NCBI RefSeq assembly: GCF_024519725.1
Contig: NZ_JALJRK010000009.1
Location: forward strand, 57,433-121,432
Direction of reading: 5' to 3'
Source of the DNA: Microvirga sp. Mcv34
GTDB lineage: Bacteria > Pseudomonadota > Alphaproteobacteria > Rhizobiales > Beijerinckiaceae
Length of the DNA: 64,000 nt
The notes beneath the pieces were generated by a model. That model saw only the letters and a list, made by a program, of their open reading frames with translations. It searched no databases and was not told the DNA's origin. Made by a program: the position numbers and the translations under genes. This document shows, in pieces, positions 53,237 through 62,148 of this stretch. Within the stretch, counting starts at the first letter, position 1, and every line of letters starts with the position of its first letter.

Positions 53237-53260
53237 GTTACAAATTCCAAATTTTGTAAC
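53237..53260. other. AT-rich inverted repeat between mdh and the TetR gene
   Basis: GTTACAAA (53237-53244) and TTTGTAAC (53253-53260) are exact 8-base inverted arms with an 8-base AT-rich spacer. It lies 5 bases beyond the TetR gene stop and about 210 bases upstream of mdh. It could be the TetR gene terminator hairpin or an operator in the mdh promoter region; the sequence does not decide. Confidence 0.4.
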
Positions 53261-53265
53261 TGACG

Positions 53266-53874
53266 CTACACGCTTCCATTGGCCAGCGCCCTCAAGATGA
53301 CCCGGATCATGGTCGCGAGCCGCTGGTCGAGGATGTCCTCAGGCACCTCCGCGTCCAGCCGGACCGTCAGGGGATTGATGAAGCGATAGACGGAATCCGT
53401 GACGAAAGCGTGTGCTTTCTCCCGGTCGCGGGGGTCGAACTTGGCGGTTGCGATGCCCTCGTCCAGCACCCGGTCGATCAGCAGCCGCATCCGGGACCGG
53501 TGCTTCCGAATGAGCGGCCGGGAGGTCTCGGTGGCCGAGCAATAGACGTCGAAGAGGTTCCGGTCTTCCTTGAGAAGATCCCGATGGATCCGCGCCCAGG
53601 CTTGGATCACGCGCTCCAGCTTGTCGTCGGCGGGATCGGGGGAATCCGCGATATCCGCGATGGTCGCCTCCATCCGCCGCAGCCATTGCCCGGCCACCGC
53701 GTCGATGAGGGCCGCCTTGTTGGCGAAGTAGCGGTAGACATTGGCGTGGGTCATGCCGGCCGCATCGGCGATGCCCACCACGGTGATGTGCCGGGGGCCG
53801 TGGCGGCGCAGCTCATCGGCCGCAATGGCGAGGAGCCTCGTCTCCACCGGCATGGTATGGCGTACGTTCTTCAT
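53266..53874 (-). CDS. TetR/AcrR family transcriptional regulator
   Basis: A 202-residue regulator. The N-terminal HTH is ETRLLAIAADELRRHGPRHI followed by VVGIADAAGMTHANVYRYF (recognition helix, about residues 30-50). The C-terminal ligand-binding domain is helical and not assignable (IQAWARIHRDLLKEDRNLFD). ATG at 53874 is used; Met at 53853 (MPVETR) is an alternative. It is divergent from the Nramp-related gene with 158 bases between starts, so it probably controls that gene and itself. The pair separates zapE from mdh, which are adjacent in many relatives. Confidence 0.88.
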   Translation of the reverse strand: MKNVRHTMPVETRLLAIAADELRRHGPRHITVVGIADAAGMTHANVYRYFANKAALIDAVAGQWLRRMEATIADIADSPDPADDKLERVIQAWARIHRDLLKEDRNLFDVYCSATETSRPLIRKHRSRMRLLIDRVLDEGIATAKFDPRDREKAHAFVTDSVYRFINPLTVRLDAEVPEDILDQRLATMIRVILRALANGSV

Positions 53875-54032
53875 GGCATCCGGTCCGAGGAGCCCTCGGG
53901 TGAAGCGGGATCGGTCAGGAGCCTCGTTAACATGAAGAGAGGAGGACGGGCCAGAACGCATCCGCTTGACGGACTGGGGTCCCATCGCCCCTACTGGTCG
54001 GGCTCCCGGTCATCCGCACCCCAGGGCCCGTC

Positions 54033-55307
54033 GTGACGAAACCCGTGTCGAGACATCGTCGATCCTTGTTCAACCTTCTGGGTCCGGGCCTGATCACGGG
54101 TGCGGCGGATGACGACCCGAGCGGGATCGCCACTTACTCTCAGGCCGGCGCCCAGACGGGCTTCGGCCTGCTGTGGACGGTGTTCCTGACGACGCCCTTC
54201 ATGACCGCCATCCAGATCATCAGCGCTCGCATCGGCGCGGTTACGGGACGCGGGATCACGGCCAATGCCCTGGTTATCTATCCGCGCCCTCTCGTGCTCG
54301 GGCTGATCGCCCTGCTCTGCGTCGCGAACGCTATCAACATCGCGGCGGACCTGGCCGCCATGGGCGAAGCCATGCAGATGCTGACCGGCGGCCCTCCCCA
54401 TGTCTATGCCGCCGCCTTCGGGCTCTTCTGCCTCATGTTCGAGGTCTTCGTCTCCTACCGGCGCTATGCGCCTTACCTCAAGGGTCTGACCCTCGCGCTC
54501 TTCGCCTATGTGGCGGCAGCCTTCAGCATCGATGTGCCTTGGAGAGAGGTTTTCGCGGCGACGTTCGTCCCTCATTTCTCTTCCGGGACGGATTACTGGT
54601 TCCTCGTCGTCGCCATTCTCGGCACCACCATCAGCCCCTATCTCTTCTTCTGGCAGGCCGCCGAGGAGGTTGAGGAAGACAGGCTGAAGCACAGCAACAG
54701 CTTCAGGCACTCGCCTCAACGGGCGCAGGCCCGGCTGAAAGGGATCAGCATCGACACCTGGATCGGAATGGCGTTTTCCAACCTCGTCGCCTTCTTCATT
54801 ATCGTCACGACGGCCGCCACCCTGCACAAAAGCGGCGTCACCGATATCCAGACGGCCTCGCAGGCAGCCGAGGCGCTTCGCCCCATCGCGGGCCCCTTCA
54901 CCTTCTTCGTTTTCGCGGCGGGGATCATCGGAACGGGATTGCTGGCCGTGCCGGTTCTCGCAGGGTCCGCCGCCTATGCGGTGGCCGATGCCTTCGGGTG
55001 GCGCAGCAGCCTCGAACTGACTGTGATGAAGGCGCGCGGCTTCTACTTGATCCTCGGCGGCGCCACGTGCCTCGGCATTCTTCTGGCACTCACGCGCATC
55101 GATCCCATCAAGCTCCTTCTATGGAGCGCCGTCATCAACGGCATCGCGGCCGCCCCGATCATGGCCCTGATGATGGGCATCGTCACCAGCAAGCGCGTGT
55201 TGGGCGACTACACGGTAAAGACCTGGCTCGCCTGGGTCGGCTGGGGCGCGACGGGCCTCATGGGCCTGACCGTCCTTGCCCTCATCGCCAGCCTGTTGCT
55301 CGGCTGA
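54033..55307 (+). CDS. Nramp (SLC11)-related divalent metal transporter with altered metal-site motifs
   Basis: A 424-residue integral membrane protein with about eleven hydrophobic helices. The helix-1 site that reads DPGN in classic Nramps is DDDPSGIATYSQAG here (about residues 26-39), and the helix-6 MPH site is replaced by GTTISPYLFFWQ (about 195-206). Loss of the helix-6 Met, the ligand that favours soft transition metals, points to a divergent clade, possibly selecting Mg or another hard ion; that is inference. No signal peptide. A divergently encoded TetR regulator probably controls it. Confidence 0.85.
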   Translation: MTKPVSRHRRSLFNLLGPGLITGAADDDPSGIATYSQAGAQTGFGLLWTVFLTTPFMTAIQIISARIGAVTGRGITANALVIYPRPLVLGLIALLCVANAINIAADLAAMGEAMQMLTGGPPHVYAAAFGLFCLMFEVFVSYRRYAPYLKGLTLALFAYVAAAFSIDVPWREVFAATFVPHFSSGTDYWFLVVAILGTTISPYLFFWQAAEEVEEDRLKHSNSFRHSPQRAQARLKGISIDTWIGMAFSNLVAFFIIVTTAATLHKSGVTDIQTASQAAEALRPIAGPFTFFVFAAGIIGTGLLAVPVLAGSAAYAVADAFGWRSSLELTVMKARGFYLILGGATCLGILLALTRIDPIKLLLWSAVINGIAAAPIMALMMGIVTSKRVLGDYTVKTWLAWVGWGATGLMGLTVLALIASLLLG

Positions 55308-55314
55308 TGTCTGC

Positions 55315-56502
55315 TTACGTCTCGACCAGTCCCGTGGAACTGCCGAGTTCCTCCCGCCCATGCGGCAGGGACAGGTATTCCTCGGACCGCATCTCGATGA
55401 GGCGCGACACCGTGCGGTCGAATTCGAAAGCCTCGCGACCGCTGTCGGCGTGATAGAGCGCGAGCACCTCGGCCTCGGCGGAGGCGAGGAGCTTCACATG
55501 GGCATCGTAGAGGGCATCGATGAGCATGATGAAGCGCTTGGCCTCATTGCGCCGCTCGAAGGACATGACCGGGATGTTTTCGAGAACGACCGTGTGGAAC
55601 TCCTCGGCTACCGCCAGGTAGTCGGCCGCGCCGAGCGGCTTGGAGCAGAGATCCGCGAAGGAGAAGCGCGCCACGCCGCCCGCCGCCTGCGGCACCTCGA
55701 CAGGATGCCCCTTGACGGTCAGGGTGACGGGCTTGCCGCTCTCGCGGCCCGTCAGGCTCTTGAAGGCGCGGGTGAGCGCGAGGTGGGCGTGGTTGTCCGC
55801 CGGCGCATAGAAGACCGGGCTGCCCGCGAGCTTCTCGAGCCGGAAATCCGTGCGGGAGTCGAGCTTCACCACCGCCATCCGCTCCTGCAGCAATCCGATG
55901 AAGGGCAGGAAGAGCGAGCGGTTGAGACCGCCCTCGTAGAGCCGGTCCGGTTCGACATTGGAGGTAGCGACCACCACGACCCCATGGGCGAAAAGCGCCG
56001 TGAACAGGCGCCCGAGGATCATGGCGTCGGCGATGTCCGTGACGGTGAACTCGTCGAAGCAGAGCACCCAGGCCTCCTGGGCCAGGGCCTCCGCCACGGG
56101 TGCGATGGGGTCGTCGCCCGTGACCTTGCCGCTTTTCAGCTTCTGCCTGTAATCGTGGATGCGCCCATGCACATCGGCCATGAAGGCATGGAAATGGACC
56201 CGGCGCTTGCGCCGAACGGGCAGCGCCTCGAAGAACAGGTCCATCAGCATGGTCTTGCCGCGCCCGACCGAGCCCCAGACGTAGAGCCCCCTGGGCGTCT
56301 TCTCCGCGCTTTTCTTGCCGAACAGCCAGCCGAGCGCGCTGGGCTTGCGGGCGAGACGATGGTTGGCGAGGCTCTCGGCGAGCGTTTCCAGCCGCTTGAG
56401 CAGGGCCACCTGCGCCGGATCGCGCTCGATGGCGCCCGACGTGACCAGGGCTTGATAGCGGGCGGTGATGGATTGAGGCGAGGAAAAGGAGGTGTCGTTC
56501 AC
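55315..56502 (-). CDS. zapE: Cell division protein ZapE (AFG1-like ATPase)
   Basis: A 395-residue P-loop ATPase of the AFG1/ZapE family. Walker A is VWGSVGRGKTMLMD (about residue 75), followed by FFEALPVRRKRRVHFHAFM, and Walker B is LCFDEFTVTDIADAM (about 145). C-terminal markers are RFSFADLCSKPLGAADYLA (about 300). ZapE destabilises FtsZ rings late in division under stress. The start is taken as GTG at 56502 (VNDTSFSSPQSITARYQALV); in-frame sequence to 56574 is unlike the family. Its usual neighbour mdh is displaced by the TetR/Nramp pair. Confidence 0.9.
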   Translation of the reverse strand: MNDTSFSSPQSITARYQALVTSGAIERDPAQVALLKRLETLAESLANHRLARKPSALGWLFGKKSAEKTPRGLYVWGSVGRGKTMLMDLFFEALPVRRKRRVHFHAFMADVHGRIHDYRQKLKSGKVTGDDPIAPVAEALAQEAWVLCFDEFTVTDIADAMILGRLFTALFAHGVVVVATSNVEPDRLYEGGLNRSLFLPFIGLLQERMAVVKLDSRTDFRLEKLAGSPVFYAPADNHAHLALTRAFKSLTGRESGKPVTLTVKGHPVEVPQAAGGVARFSFADLCSKPLGAADYLAVAEEFHTVVLENIPVMSFERRNEAKRFIMLIDALYDAHVKLLASAEAEVLALYHADSGREAFEFDRTVSRLIEMRSEEYLSLPHGREELGSSTGLVET

Positions 56503-56605
56503 GGGAAGACCGATACCCCTCCCCGCCTTGGAGCGCAAATATCTTGAGAGTGGTGACGCTGGAAAAACGGCCAACTCTCAAAGCTTGGTCGACCGCTTAC
56601 CCACT

Positions 56606-56697
56606 ACATCATCACCGGCCTTGTGCCGGTGATCCTGATGGTTTGAAGCGCCTCGCCCTTCCAATCGAGATGGCCGGCACAAGGCCGGCCATGACGT
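56606..56697. repeat. Paired REP-like hairpins upstream of zapE
   Basis: ATCACCGGC-CTTGT-GCCGGTGAT (56611-56633) and ATGGCCGGC-ACAAG-GCCGGCCAT (56670-56692) in opposite orientation. Here the CA-type stem is on the left and the GG-type on the right, the reverse of the pair at 28.4 kb. It lies between the Inh lipoprotein 3' end and the zapE 5' end. Confidence 0.9.
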
Positions 56698-56739
56698 GGA
56701 GGTTCATTGACTGAATTTAGGAAAGTCCCGCCCTTGGCT

Positions 56740-57336
56740 TCAGCGCGTCAGGCTGAGCGGTGCCCCGGACTTGGCAAGAACGCCGCTGAGGGACGAGGAG
56801 GATCCACGCAGGCGCGCCGTCACGGAGCCGCCGGTCTGGTAGAGGTAAACCTCGCCGTCGCGGTAATCCCAGGCGTTGACCTTGGACAGATCCTGGTTGG
56901 AGCAGCCGGACGCGGAGGCACGGTAGAGATCGAGCGCGGGAGTGCTCGAAAGCTGGACCCGGCAGGAGCCGCCGGAGGTCTGGACGCTCCAGTTGCCCAC
57001 CATGGCGGTGCGGCTCGTCGGCGCCGCGGCGGGAGCGGGCGAGGCGGCCGGCCCGCCGATGGTCGGCGGAGGAGGCGCAGGCGGCAGGCCGGCGATCTCA
57101 GTCCCACCGGCCGGGGGTGCCGTCATGTCGGGAGCGATGGGCGCGCCGGCGATCGGCGGCAGCGGAGATGCCTCGATGGGCGCCGAAGGCACGGCTTCGA
57201 CCGGCGGAGCCTCCGTGATCGTCGCCGCCGCGGCGCCGCGGGTCGGCGGACCGCCGAGGCGGGTCGAGGAGCACGCGCCGAGCGCCAGGGCGGAGCACAG
57301 AGCGGCAGTCAGAGCATAACGACTTTTCATCATCAT
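56740..57336 (-). CDS. Outer-membrane lipoprotein with AprI/Inh protease-inhibitor domain (Omp19-like)
   Basis: A 198-residue lipoprotein. The lipobox LALGAC (Cys about 22) follows a short hydrophobic signal. Residues about 25-105 are a Pro/Ala-rich linker. The C-terminal domain (about 110-198) starts MVGNWSVQTSGGSCRVQLSS and ends LAKSGAPLSLTR, matching the AprI/Inh beta-barrel with two Cys (GGSCRV, ASGCSN) as the family disulfide. Brucella Omp19 has the same architecture and inhibits host and bacterial proteases. Surface protection against proteases is the likely role. Confidence 0.88.
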   Translation of the reverse strand: MMMKSRYALTAALCSALALGACSSTRLGGPPTRGAAAATITEAPPVEAVPSAPIEASPLPPIAGAPIAPDMTAPPAGGTEIAGLPPAPPPPTIGGPAASPAPAAAPTSRTAMVGNWSVQTSGGSCRVQLSSTPALDLYRASASGCSNQDLSKVNAWDYRDGEVYLYQTGGSVTARLRGSSSSLSGVLAKSGAPLSLTR

Positions 57337-57395
57337 CGCGGCAGGTGCTTTACTCTTTGGATTTAGAAGGGCGGGCTACCGTCAAATGGCAGAGA

Positions 57396-57923
57396 TTAGC
57401 TTCGAGTCAAGGCGAGACGATCCTTGAGCATTTTGAGGCAGTTGACCTGGATCGGAGTCGGCTCTCCGTCGATGGCGGCGATGCGCGCCGCCATGGCATG
57501 GAGATCCATCCGCTCCGAAGGCTGCAAGGCCTCCAGCCACAACTTGGAGAACCGGAGCGACAAGGTGTTGGAATCGGTCGCGTGATCGGCCACCCACTTG
57601 GCGAAGGTGAAGACCTCATCCACGGGAGACAGGCCTATGACCTGTTCCATCTCAGCCTTGATCGCCCGTTCCGCCGCAGGGCTCAAGGTGCCGCGCTCGG
57701 AAGCCAGCGCGATGAGCATCGCGACTGCCGCCGCAGCGGGATCATCGACGGCCTCGATGGGCGAGCTTTCGGCTTTGTGCCGAAACCGCTTCCGCCGGTA
57801 GGCGCCACGCGCGCGCTGCGCGGCATCAAGCACCTCGTGGGCGGCGTGCCCCACATCGCGCAGACGATAGTACCAGAAGGCGGCAGCCCCGAGGGCGCCG
57901 ATAATCGCAAGCAGGGCCGGCAT
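57396..57923 (-). CDS. Membrane-anchored TerB-like helical protein
   Basis: A 175-residue protein of uncertain family. One N-terminal hydrophobic helix (MPALLAIIGALGAAAFWYY) is followed by a basic stretch (RRKRFRHK) and a soluble helical domain from about residue 60: AVAMLIALASERGTLSPAAE, with LRFSKLWLEALQPSERMDL, which recalls the TerB/DjlA N-terminal helical fold. No catalytic motif is visible. It lies 59 bases upstream of the lipoprotein gene on the same strand and 81 bases after sdhB, beyond the sdh terminator. Signal-anchor topology with a cytoplasmic domain is likely. Confidence 0.7.
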   Translation of the reverse strand: MPALLAIIGALGAAAFWYYRLRDVGHAAHEVLDAAQRARGAYRRKRFRHKAESSPIEAVDDPAAAAVAMLIALASERGTLSPAAERAIKAEMEQVIGLSPVDEVFTFAKWVADHATDSNTLSLRFSKLWLEALQPSERMDLHAMAARIAAIDGEPTPIQVNCLKMLKDRLALTRS

Positions 57924-57967
57924 AAAAAACTCCGGGCATGGATATCATCCCATCCCCGGAGTGTTAC

Positions 57968-57988
57968 AATAAAACGCGCAAGGCGCGC
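57968..57988 (-). terminator. Probable rho-independent terminator of sdhCDAB
   Basis: Read leftward, GCGCGC-CTT-GCGCGT (one G-U pair, otherwise perfect 6-bp stem) followed by TTTATTG, 16 bases after the sdhB stop codon. Confidence 0.6.
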
Positions 57989-58004
57989 TAGGCCTTTTGT
58001 CCGG

Positions 58005-58787
58005 TTACACCACGCGTGCGACCATCATCTTCTTGACCTCGGCGATGGCCTTGGCCGGGTTCAGGCCCTTGGGGCAGGTGTTGGCGCAGTTCATGATCGT
58101 GTGGCAGCGATAGAGCCGGAACGGATCGTGCAGGTTGTCGAGGCGCTCGCCGGTGTTCTCGTCGCGGCTGTCGATGAGCCAGCGATAGGCCTGGAGCAGG
58201 GCTGCCGGGCCCAGGAAACGGTCGCCGTTCCACCAATAGCTCGGGCAGGATGTGGTGCAGCAGGCGCAGAGGATGCACTCGTAGAGGCCGTCGAGCTTCG
58301 AGCGCTCCTCCGGCGTCTGGCGCCATTCGGTCTCCGGCGCGGGCGTCTCCGTCTGGAGCCAGGGCTCAACGGAGGCGTGCTGGGCGAAGAAGCTCGTCAG
58401 GTCCGGCACCAGATCCTTCAGCACCGGCATGTGCGGCAGCGGATAGATCTTGATCGAGTCCGACGCGCAATCGTCGATGCCCAGCGTGCAGGCCAGCGTG
58501 TTGCCGCCCATGATGTTCATGGCGCAGGACCCGCAGATGCCCTCGCGGCAGGAGCGGCGGAAGACCAGCGTGGAATCGACGTTGTTCTTGATCCAGAGCA
58601 GCGCATCGAGAACCATCGGGCCGCAATCGTCCCGGTCGACGTAGTAGGTGTCGATGCGCGGATTGGCGCCGTCATCCGGATTCCAGCGATAGATGCGGAA
58701 TTCCTGGACGTTGGAAGCCCCTTCCGGCTTCGGCCAGGCCTTGCCTTCGGTGTACTTGGAGTTCTTGGGAAGCGTGAACTGAGCCAT
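58005..58787 (-). CDS. sdhB: Succinate dehydrogenase iron-sulfur subunit
   Basis: A 260-residue Fe-S protein. [2Fe-2S] ligands are in [11 protein letters not shown] and NTLAC (about residues 75-97), [4Fe-4S] in [12 protein letters not shown] (about 165) and [3Fe-4S] in [17 protein letters not shown] (about 225). It carries electrons from SdhA FADH2 to ubiquinone. ATG at 58787 ([15 protein letters not shown]) fits the alphaproteobacterial N-terminus. Normally it directly follows sdhA; here a small secreted-protein gene lies between them. Confidence 0.98.
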   Translation of the reverse strand: MAQFTLPKNSKYTEGKAWPKPEGASNVQEFRIYRWNPDDGANPRIDTYYVDRDDCGPMVLDALLWIKNNVDSTLVFRRSCREGICGSCAMNIMGGNTLACTLGIDDCASDSIKIYPLPHMPVLKDLVPDLTSFFAQHASVEPWLQTETPAPETEWRQTPEERSKLDGLYECILCACCTTSCPSYWWNGDRFLGPAALLQAYRWLIDSRDENTGERLDNLHDPFRLYRCHTIMNCANTCPKGLNPAKAIAEVKKMMVARVV

Positions 58788-58806
58788 GTGTTGCCTGCTA
58801 ACTCTA

Positions 58807-59271
58807 TCAGTAAGCGGTAATGTTTGTTTTTCGAGGACACGTTCCGTAAGCGCTCTCAAGCTTGTCGCATGACTTGAGCCACGTTCCGGATAAAGCGCAA
58901 TCAGTCAGCTTGAGCCAGCTTCCGGCTCGCGCCCAGCTGACAGTTACCGTGCGCCCTGCTTGTTTGCTGCGGTTAGGTGTCGGATCGAACGTAAAGCCGC
59001 ATGTGGTCGTGCTGCCACTAGCAGCAGGAAATGCCCCAAAACTCACAACACTCATTGCAAGAGTTTTACCAGAGAAGCGGTAAGCCCCCTCAGTAGTAGG
59101 ATTGCTGTGAGACATGCTCCCATTCTCATTGAAGCAAAGGCTTGAATAAGCGCTGCCCGCTTGGCCATTGTCCCAGCACCCAATGATCCTCTTCTGAGGA
59201 TTGATAGGTTGCGCATGGGCCACGCTGCAAAGCAGCGCGAAACCAATCACAAGCATGCAGCCCTTTTTCAC
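58807..59271 (-). CDS. Small Cys-rich secreted protein inserted between sdhA and sdhB
   Basis: A 154-residue protein I do not recognise. It starts with GTG ([20 protein letters not shown]), a textbook Sec signal peptide with cleavage near residue 20; ATG at 59256 would keep only the hydrophobic core. The mature part has six Cys (GCWDNG, SLCFNE, TTCGFT, DCAL, SCDKL, GTCPR), suggesting three disulfides in a small beta-rich domain. GC content is lower than the flanking sdh genes (48-53% in two 60-base blocks). It starts 14 bases after the sdhA stop and ends 19 bases before sdhB, so it would be co-expressed with complex II. Confidence 0.72.
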   Translation of the reverse strand: MKKGCMLVIGFALLCSVAHAQPINPQKRIIGCWDNGQAGSAYSSLCFNENGSMSHSNPTTEGAYRFSGKTLAMSVVSFGAFPAASGSTTTCGFTFDPTPNRSKQAGRTVTVSWARAGSWLKLTDCALSGTWLKSCDKLESAYGTCPRKTNITAY

Positions 59272-59285
59272 CACGCATCGCTGCC

Positions 59286-61109
59286 TTAGTACACGCGAGC
59301 CTTCGGCTCGATGTACTGAATGTCGTTCGACATGGTGTAGGTGTGCACCGGGCGGTAATCGAGCGTCACCTTGTGGGAGGTGTCGTCGAGCCATGCCAGG
59401 GTGTGCTTCATCCAGTTCTTGTCGTCGCGCTCGGTGAAGTCCTCGCGGGCATGGGCGCCGCGGGATTCCTCGCGGTTCGCCGCACCCTCCATGGTGACGA
59501 CGGCCTGTCCGATCAGATTGTCGAACTCCAGCGTCTCGAGGAGGTCGGTGTTCCAGATCAGCGAGCGGTCCGTGACCTTGATGTCTGCGGATGCGCTCCA
59601 CACGTCGTGGATGAGCTTGCGGCCCTCTTCCAGAACCTCGCCGGTGCGGAACACCGCGCAGTTGTTCTGCATGGTCTTCTGCATCTGGAGGCGCAGCTCC
59701 GCAGTCGGGGTCGAGCCGTTGGCGTAGCGGAACTTGTCGAGGCGCGAGAGCGCGAGCTCGTCGGCGCTCTTGGGCAGGTCCGCGTGACGGGCGTTCGGCT
59801 CCAGGATCTCGGCGCAGCGCAGGCCGGCCGCGCGGCCGAACACCACGAGGTCGATGAGCGAGTTCGAGCCGAGGCGGTTCGCGCCGTGCACGGACACGCA
59901 GGCTGCTTCGCCCAGCGCCATCAGGCCCGGCACCACCGTGTCCGGGTTGCCGTTCTTCAGGGTCAGCACTTCGCCGTGATAGTTCGTGGGAATACCGCCC
60001 ATGTTGTAGTGGACGGTCGGCAGGACCGGGATCGGCTCCTTGGTCACGTCGACGCCCGCGAAGATCTTCGCGCTTTCCGAGATGCCCGGCAGGCGCTCGT
60101 GCAGGATCTTCGGATCGAGGTGGTCGAGGTGGAGATAAATGTGGTCCTTGTTCTTGCCGACGCCGCGACCGGCGCGGATCTCCATGGTCATGGCGCGCGA
60201 GACCACATCACGGGAGGCGAGGTCCTTGGCGGACGGCGCATAGCGCTCCATGAAGCGCTCGCCTTCCGAATTGGTGAGGTAACCGCCCTCGCCGCGCGCG
60301 CCCTCGGTGATGAGGCAGCCCGAGCCGTAGATGCCGGTCGGGTGGAACTGCACGAATTCCATGTCCTGCAGGGGCAGGCCGGCGCGCAGCACCATGGCAT
60401 TGCCGTCGCCCGTGCAGGTATGGGCCGACGTCGCGGAGAAGTATGCGCGTCCGTAGCCGCCTGTGGCGAGGATCGTCATGTGGGCGCGGAAGCGGTGGAT
60501 CTCGCCGGTGGACTGGTTGAGCGCCACGACGCCGACGCAGCGGCCGTCGGAATCCATCATCAGGTCGAGGGCGAAATACTCGATGAAGAAGTTGGTCTGG
60601 TTCTTCACCGCCTGGCCGTAGAGCGTGTGCAGGATCGCGTGGCCCGTGCGGTCGGCGGCCGCGCAGGTGCGCTGCGCGGTACCCTTGCCGAAATCGGTGG
60701 TCATGCCGCCGAAGGGACGCTGGTAGATCTTGCCCTCGGCCGTGCGGGAGAAGGGAACGCCCCAGTGCTCCAGCTCGTAGACGGCGGCCGGCGCGTTGCG
60801 CACGAGGTACTCGATGGCATCCTGATCGCCGAGCCAGTCCGACCCCTTCACGGTGTCGTACATGTGCCAGCGCCAATCGTCCGGCCCCATGTTGCCGAGG
60901 GAGGCGGAGATGCCGCCCTGCGCCGCCACCGTGTGAGAGCGCGTGGGGAACACCTTGGTGATGCAGGCGGTGCGCAGCCCGGCCTGCGAGCAGCCGACGG
61001 TGGCGCGAAGACCCGCGCCGCCCGCGCCCACGATCACCACGTCGAAGGTGTGGTCGATGATCGTATAGGCCTTGCCGTTGACGGCGGCGCCGTTCGTTGC
61101 TTGAGCCAT
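59286..61109 (-). CDS. sdhA: Succinate dehydrogenase flavoprotein subunit
   Basis: A 607-residue flavoprotein. The FAD dinucleotide motif is [16 protein letters not shown] (about residue 25), the His that binds FAD covalently is in [11 protein letters not shown] (about 60), and the active site includes [20 protein letters not shown] (about 255) and [13 protein letters not shown] (about 420). It oxidises succinate to fumarate. ATG at 61109 is used ([17 protein letters not shown]). The in-frame reading upstream overlaps sdhD in another frame. It begins 11 bases after sdhD. Confidence 0.98.
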   Translation of the reverse strand: MAQATNGAAVNGKAYTIIDHTFDVVIVGAGGAGLRATVGCSQAGLRTACITKVFPTRSHTVAAQGGISASLGNMGPDDWRWHMYDTVKGSDWLGDQDAIEYLVRNAPAAVYELEHWGVPFSRTAEGKIYQRPFGGMTTDFGKGTAQRTCAAADRTGHAILHTLYGQAVKNQTNFFIEYFALDLMMDSDGRCVGVVALNQSTGEIHRFRAHMTILATGGYGRAYFSATSAHTCTGDGNAMVLRAGLPLQDMEFVQFHPTGIYGSGCLITEGARGEGGYLTNSEGERFMERYAPSAKDLASRDVVSRAMTMEIRAGRGVGKNKDHIYLHLDHLDPKILHERLPGISESAKIFAGVDVTKEPIPVLPTVHYNMGGIPTNYHGEVLTLKNGNPDTVVPGLMALGEAACVSVHGANRLGSNSLIDLVVFGRAAGLRCAEILEPNARHADLPKSADELALSRLDKFRYANGSTPTAELRLQMQKTMQNNCAVFRTGEVLEEGRKLIHDVWSASADIKVTDRSLIWNTDLLETLEFDNLIGQAVVTMEGAANREESRGAHAREDFTERDDKNWMKHTLAWLDDTSHKVTLDYRPVHTYTMSNDIQYIEPKARVY

Positions 61110-61120
61110 GTGTGAATTCC

Positions 61121-61540
61121 TTAAAGCAAGATGCGGCCGAGGCTGACCTTGAGGATGGCGTAGAGGCAGGCCACCCCGACGATCACGGCGTAGAAATTGT
61201 TCGCGATGACGGCCGCGATCTTCGGGCCCTTGTCGTGGACGTAGTCCTCGATGACGATCTGCATGCCGAGCCGCATGTGGTTCACGACCGAGATCACCGC
61301 GAGGATGAGAATGATCGCCACCAGCGGGTGCGAGATGATCGCGATGGCGTCCTGGTAGGACGGAGAATTCGCCAGCGCCGCGACGATGATCACGAAGGAG
61401 ATGATGAGAGGGACGTTCGACACCGCCGTGACGCGGTGGATCCACCAATGCTCGACCCCGTGCCCGGAGGCGCCGAGGCCCTTCACGCGGGCGAGCGGGG
61501 TGCGCATGGAAACGCGGGTATCAGCCCTGTTGTCGGCCAT
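61121..61540 (-). CDS. sdhD: Succinate dehydrogenase membrane anchor subunit
   Basis: A 139-residue membrane protein with three hydrophobic helices. N-terminal [20 protein letters not shown] and the [18 protein letters not shown] segment (about residues 90-108; His/Tyr near heme b and quinone) are family landmarks. It anchors SdhAB and helps form the ubiquinone site. It lies 12 bases after sdhC and 11 before sdhA in sdhCDAB. Length is normal. Confidence 0.95.
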   Translation of the reverse strand: MADNRADTRVSMRTPLARVKGLGASGHGVEHWWIHRVTAVSNVPLIISFVIIVAALANSPSYQDAIAIISHPLVAIILILAVISVVNHMRLGMQIVIEDYVHDKGPKIAAVIANNFYAVIVGVACLYAILKVSLGRILL

Positions 61541-61552
61541 GGATCCGGCTCC

Positions 61553-61948
61553 TTAGAAGGCGATGAAGGCGACGACCCAGATCGCGAGCGTGAGCGCGAT
61601 CGAGCCGACGAGGGTGAAGCGGGCCATGTTGATGCGCTGCTCCGGCTCCATGCCGTAGCCGAAATCCCACACCAGGTGGCGCACGCCGCCCAGCATGTGG
61701 TGCATCAGGATCCAGGTGTAGCCGAACAGGATCAGGTACCCGAGGGGCGAGCCGAAGAACCATTGCACGGCATCGAAGGCCGAAGGCCCGGAGGCCAGGG
61801 CCACCAGCCAGATGGCGAAGAGCGCGATGCCCCCGTACAAGGCGATGCCCGTGATGCGGTGGGCGACGGACATCGCCATCGTCCAGCTCCACCGGTAAAT
61901 CTGAAGATGCGGGGACAGGGGCCGCGGGGCCACTTTCGCCTCAGCCAT
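61553..61948 (-). CDS. sdhC: Succinate dehydrogenase cytochrome b556 subunit
   Basis: A 131-residue membrane protein with three helices. The N-terminus RPLSPHLQIYRWSWTMAMSVAHRITGIAL is the family signature in pieces (PLSPHLQIY; SVAHRITG), and the heme-ligand His is in LMHHMLGGVRHLVWD (about 83). ATG at 61948 is used; an in-frame start at 62020 lacks similarity. It is the first gene of sdhCDAB, divergent from the LysR gene. The 200 bases between contain AT-rich sequence (62100-62122) with two CTTATC repeats. Confidence 0.95.
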   Translation of the reverse strand: MAEAKVAPRPLSPHLQIYRWSWTMAMSVAHRITGIALYGGIALFAIWLVALASGPSAFDAVQWFFGSPLGYLILFGYTWILMHHMLGGVRHLVWDFGYGMEPEQRINMARFTLVGSIALTLAIWVVAFIAF

Positions 61949-62123
61949 GGTGTTCACTCCTGATCGGCGACGTCGGCCGCCCGTAGTTTGGAACGGTTCG
62001 TAATGGAAGCGCGGCAACACCGCAATGCGCCTTATGCCGGGTGGACGGCGGCAGGCACACTTCGTCGGCCGCGAAGTTTGCTATAGGGTCGCTTATCGCA
62101 CAATTTTTAATTATTCTTATCTC

Positions 62124-62142
62124 CCTTCGCAGTTGACGAAGG
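62124..62142 (+). promoter_or_regulatory. Hairpin covering the ribosome binding site of the LysR gene
   Basis: CCTTCG (62124-62129) pairs with CGAAGG (62137-62142) across a 7-base loop. The right arm is the Shine-Dalgarno sequence (GAAGGA) of the LysR start at 62149. Two CTTATC repeats (62092-62097, 62116-62121) lie just upstream. The pairing could reduce translation; stability is modest. Confidence 0.4.
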
Positions 62143-62148
62143 ATACCG

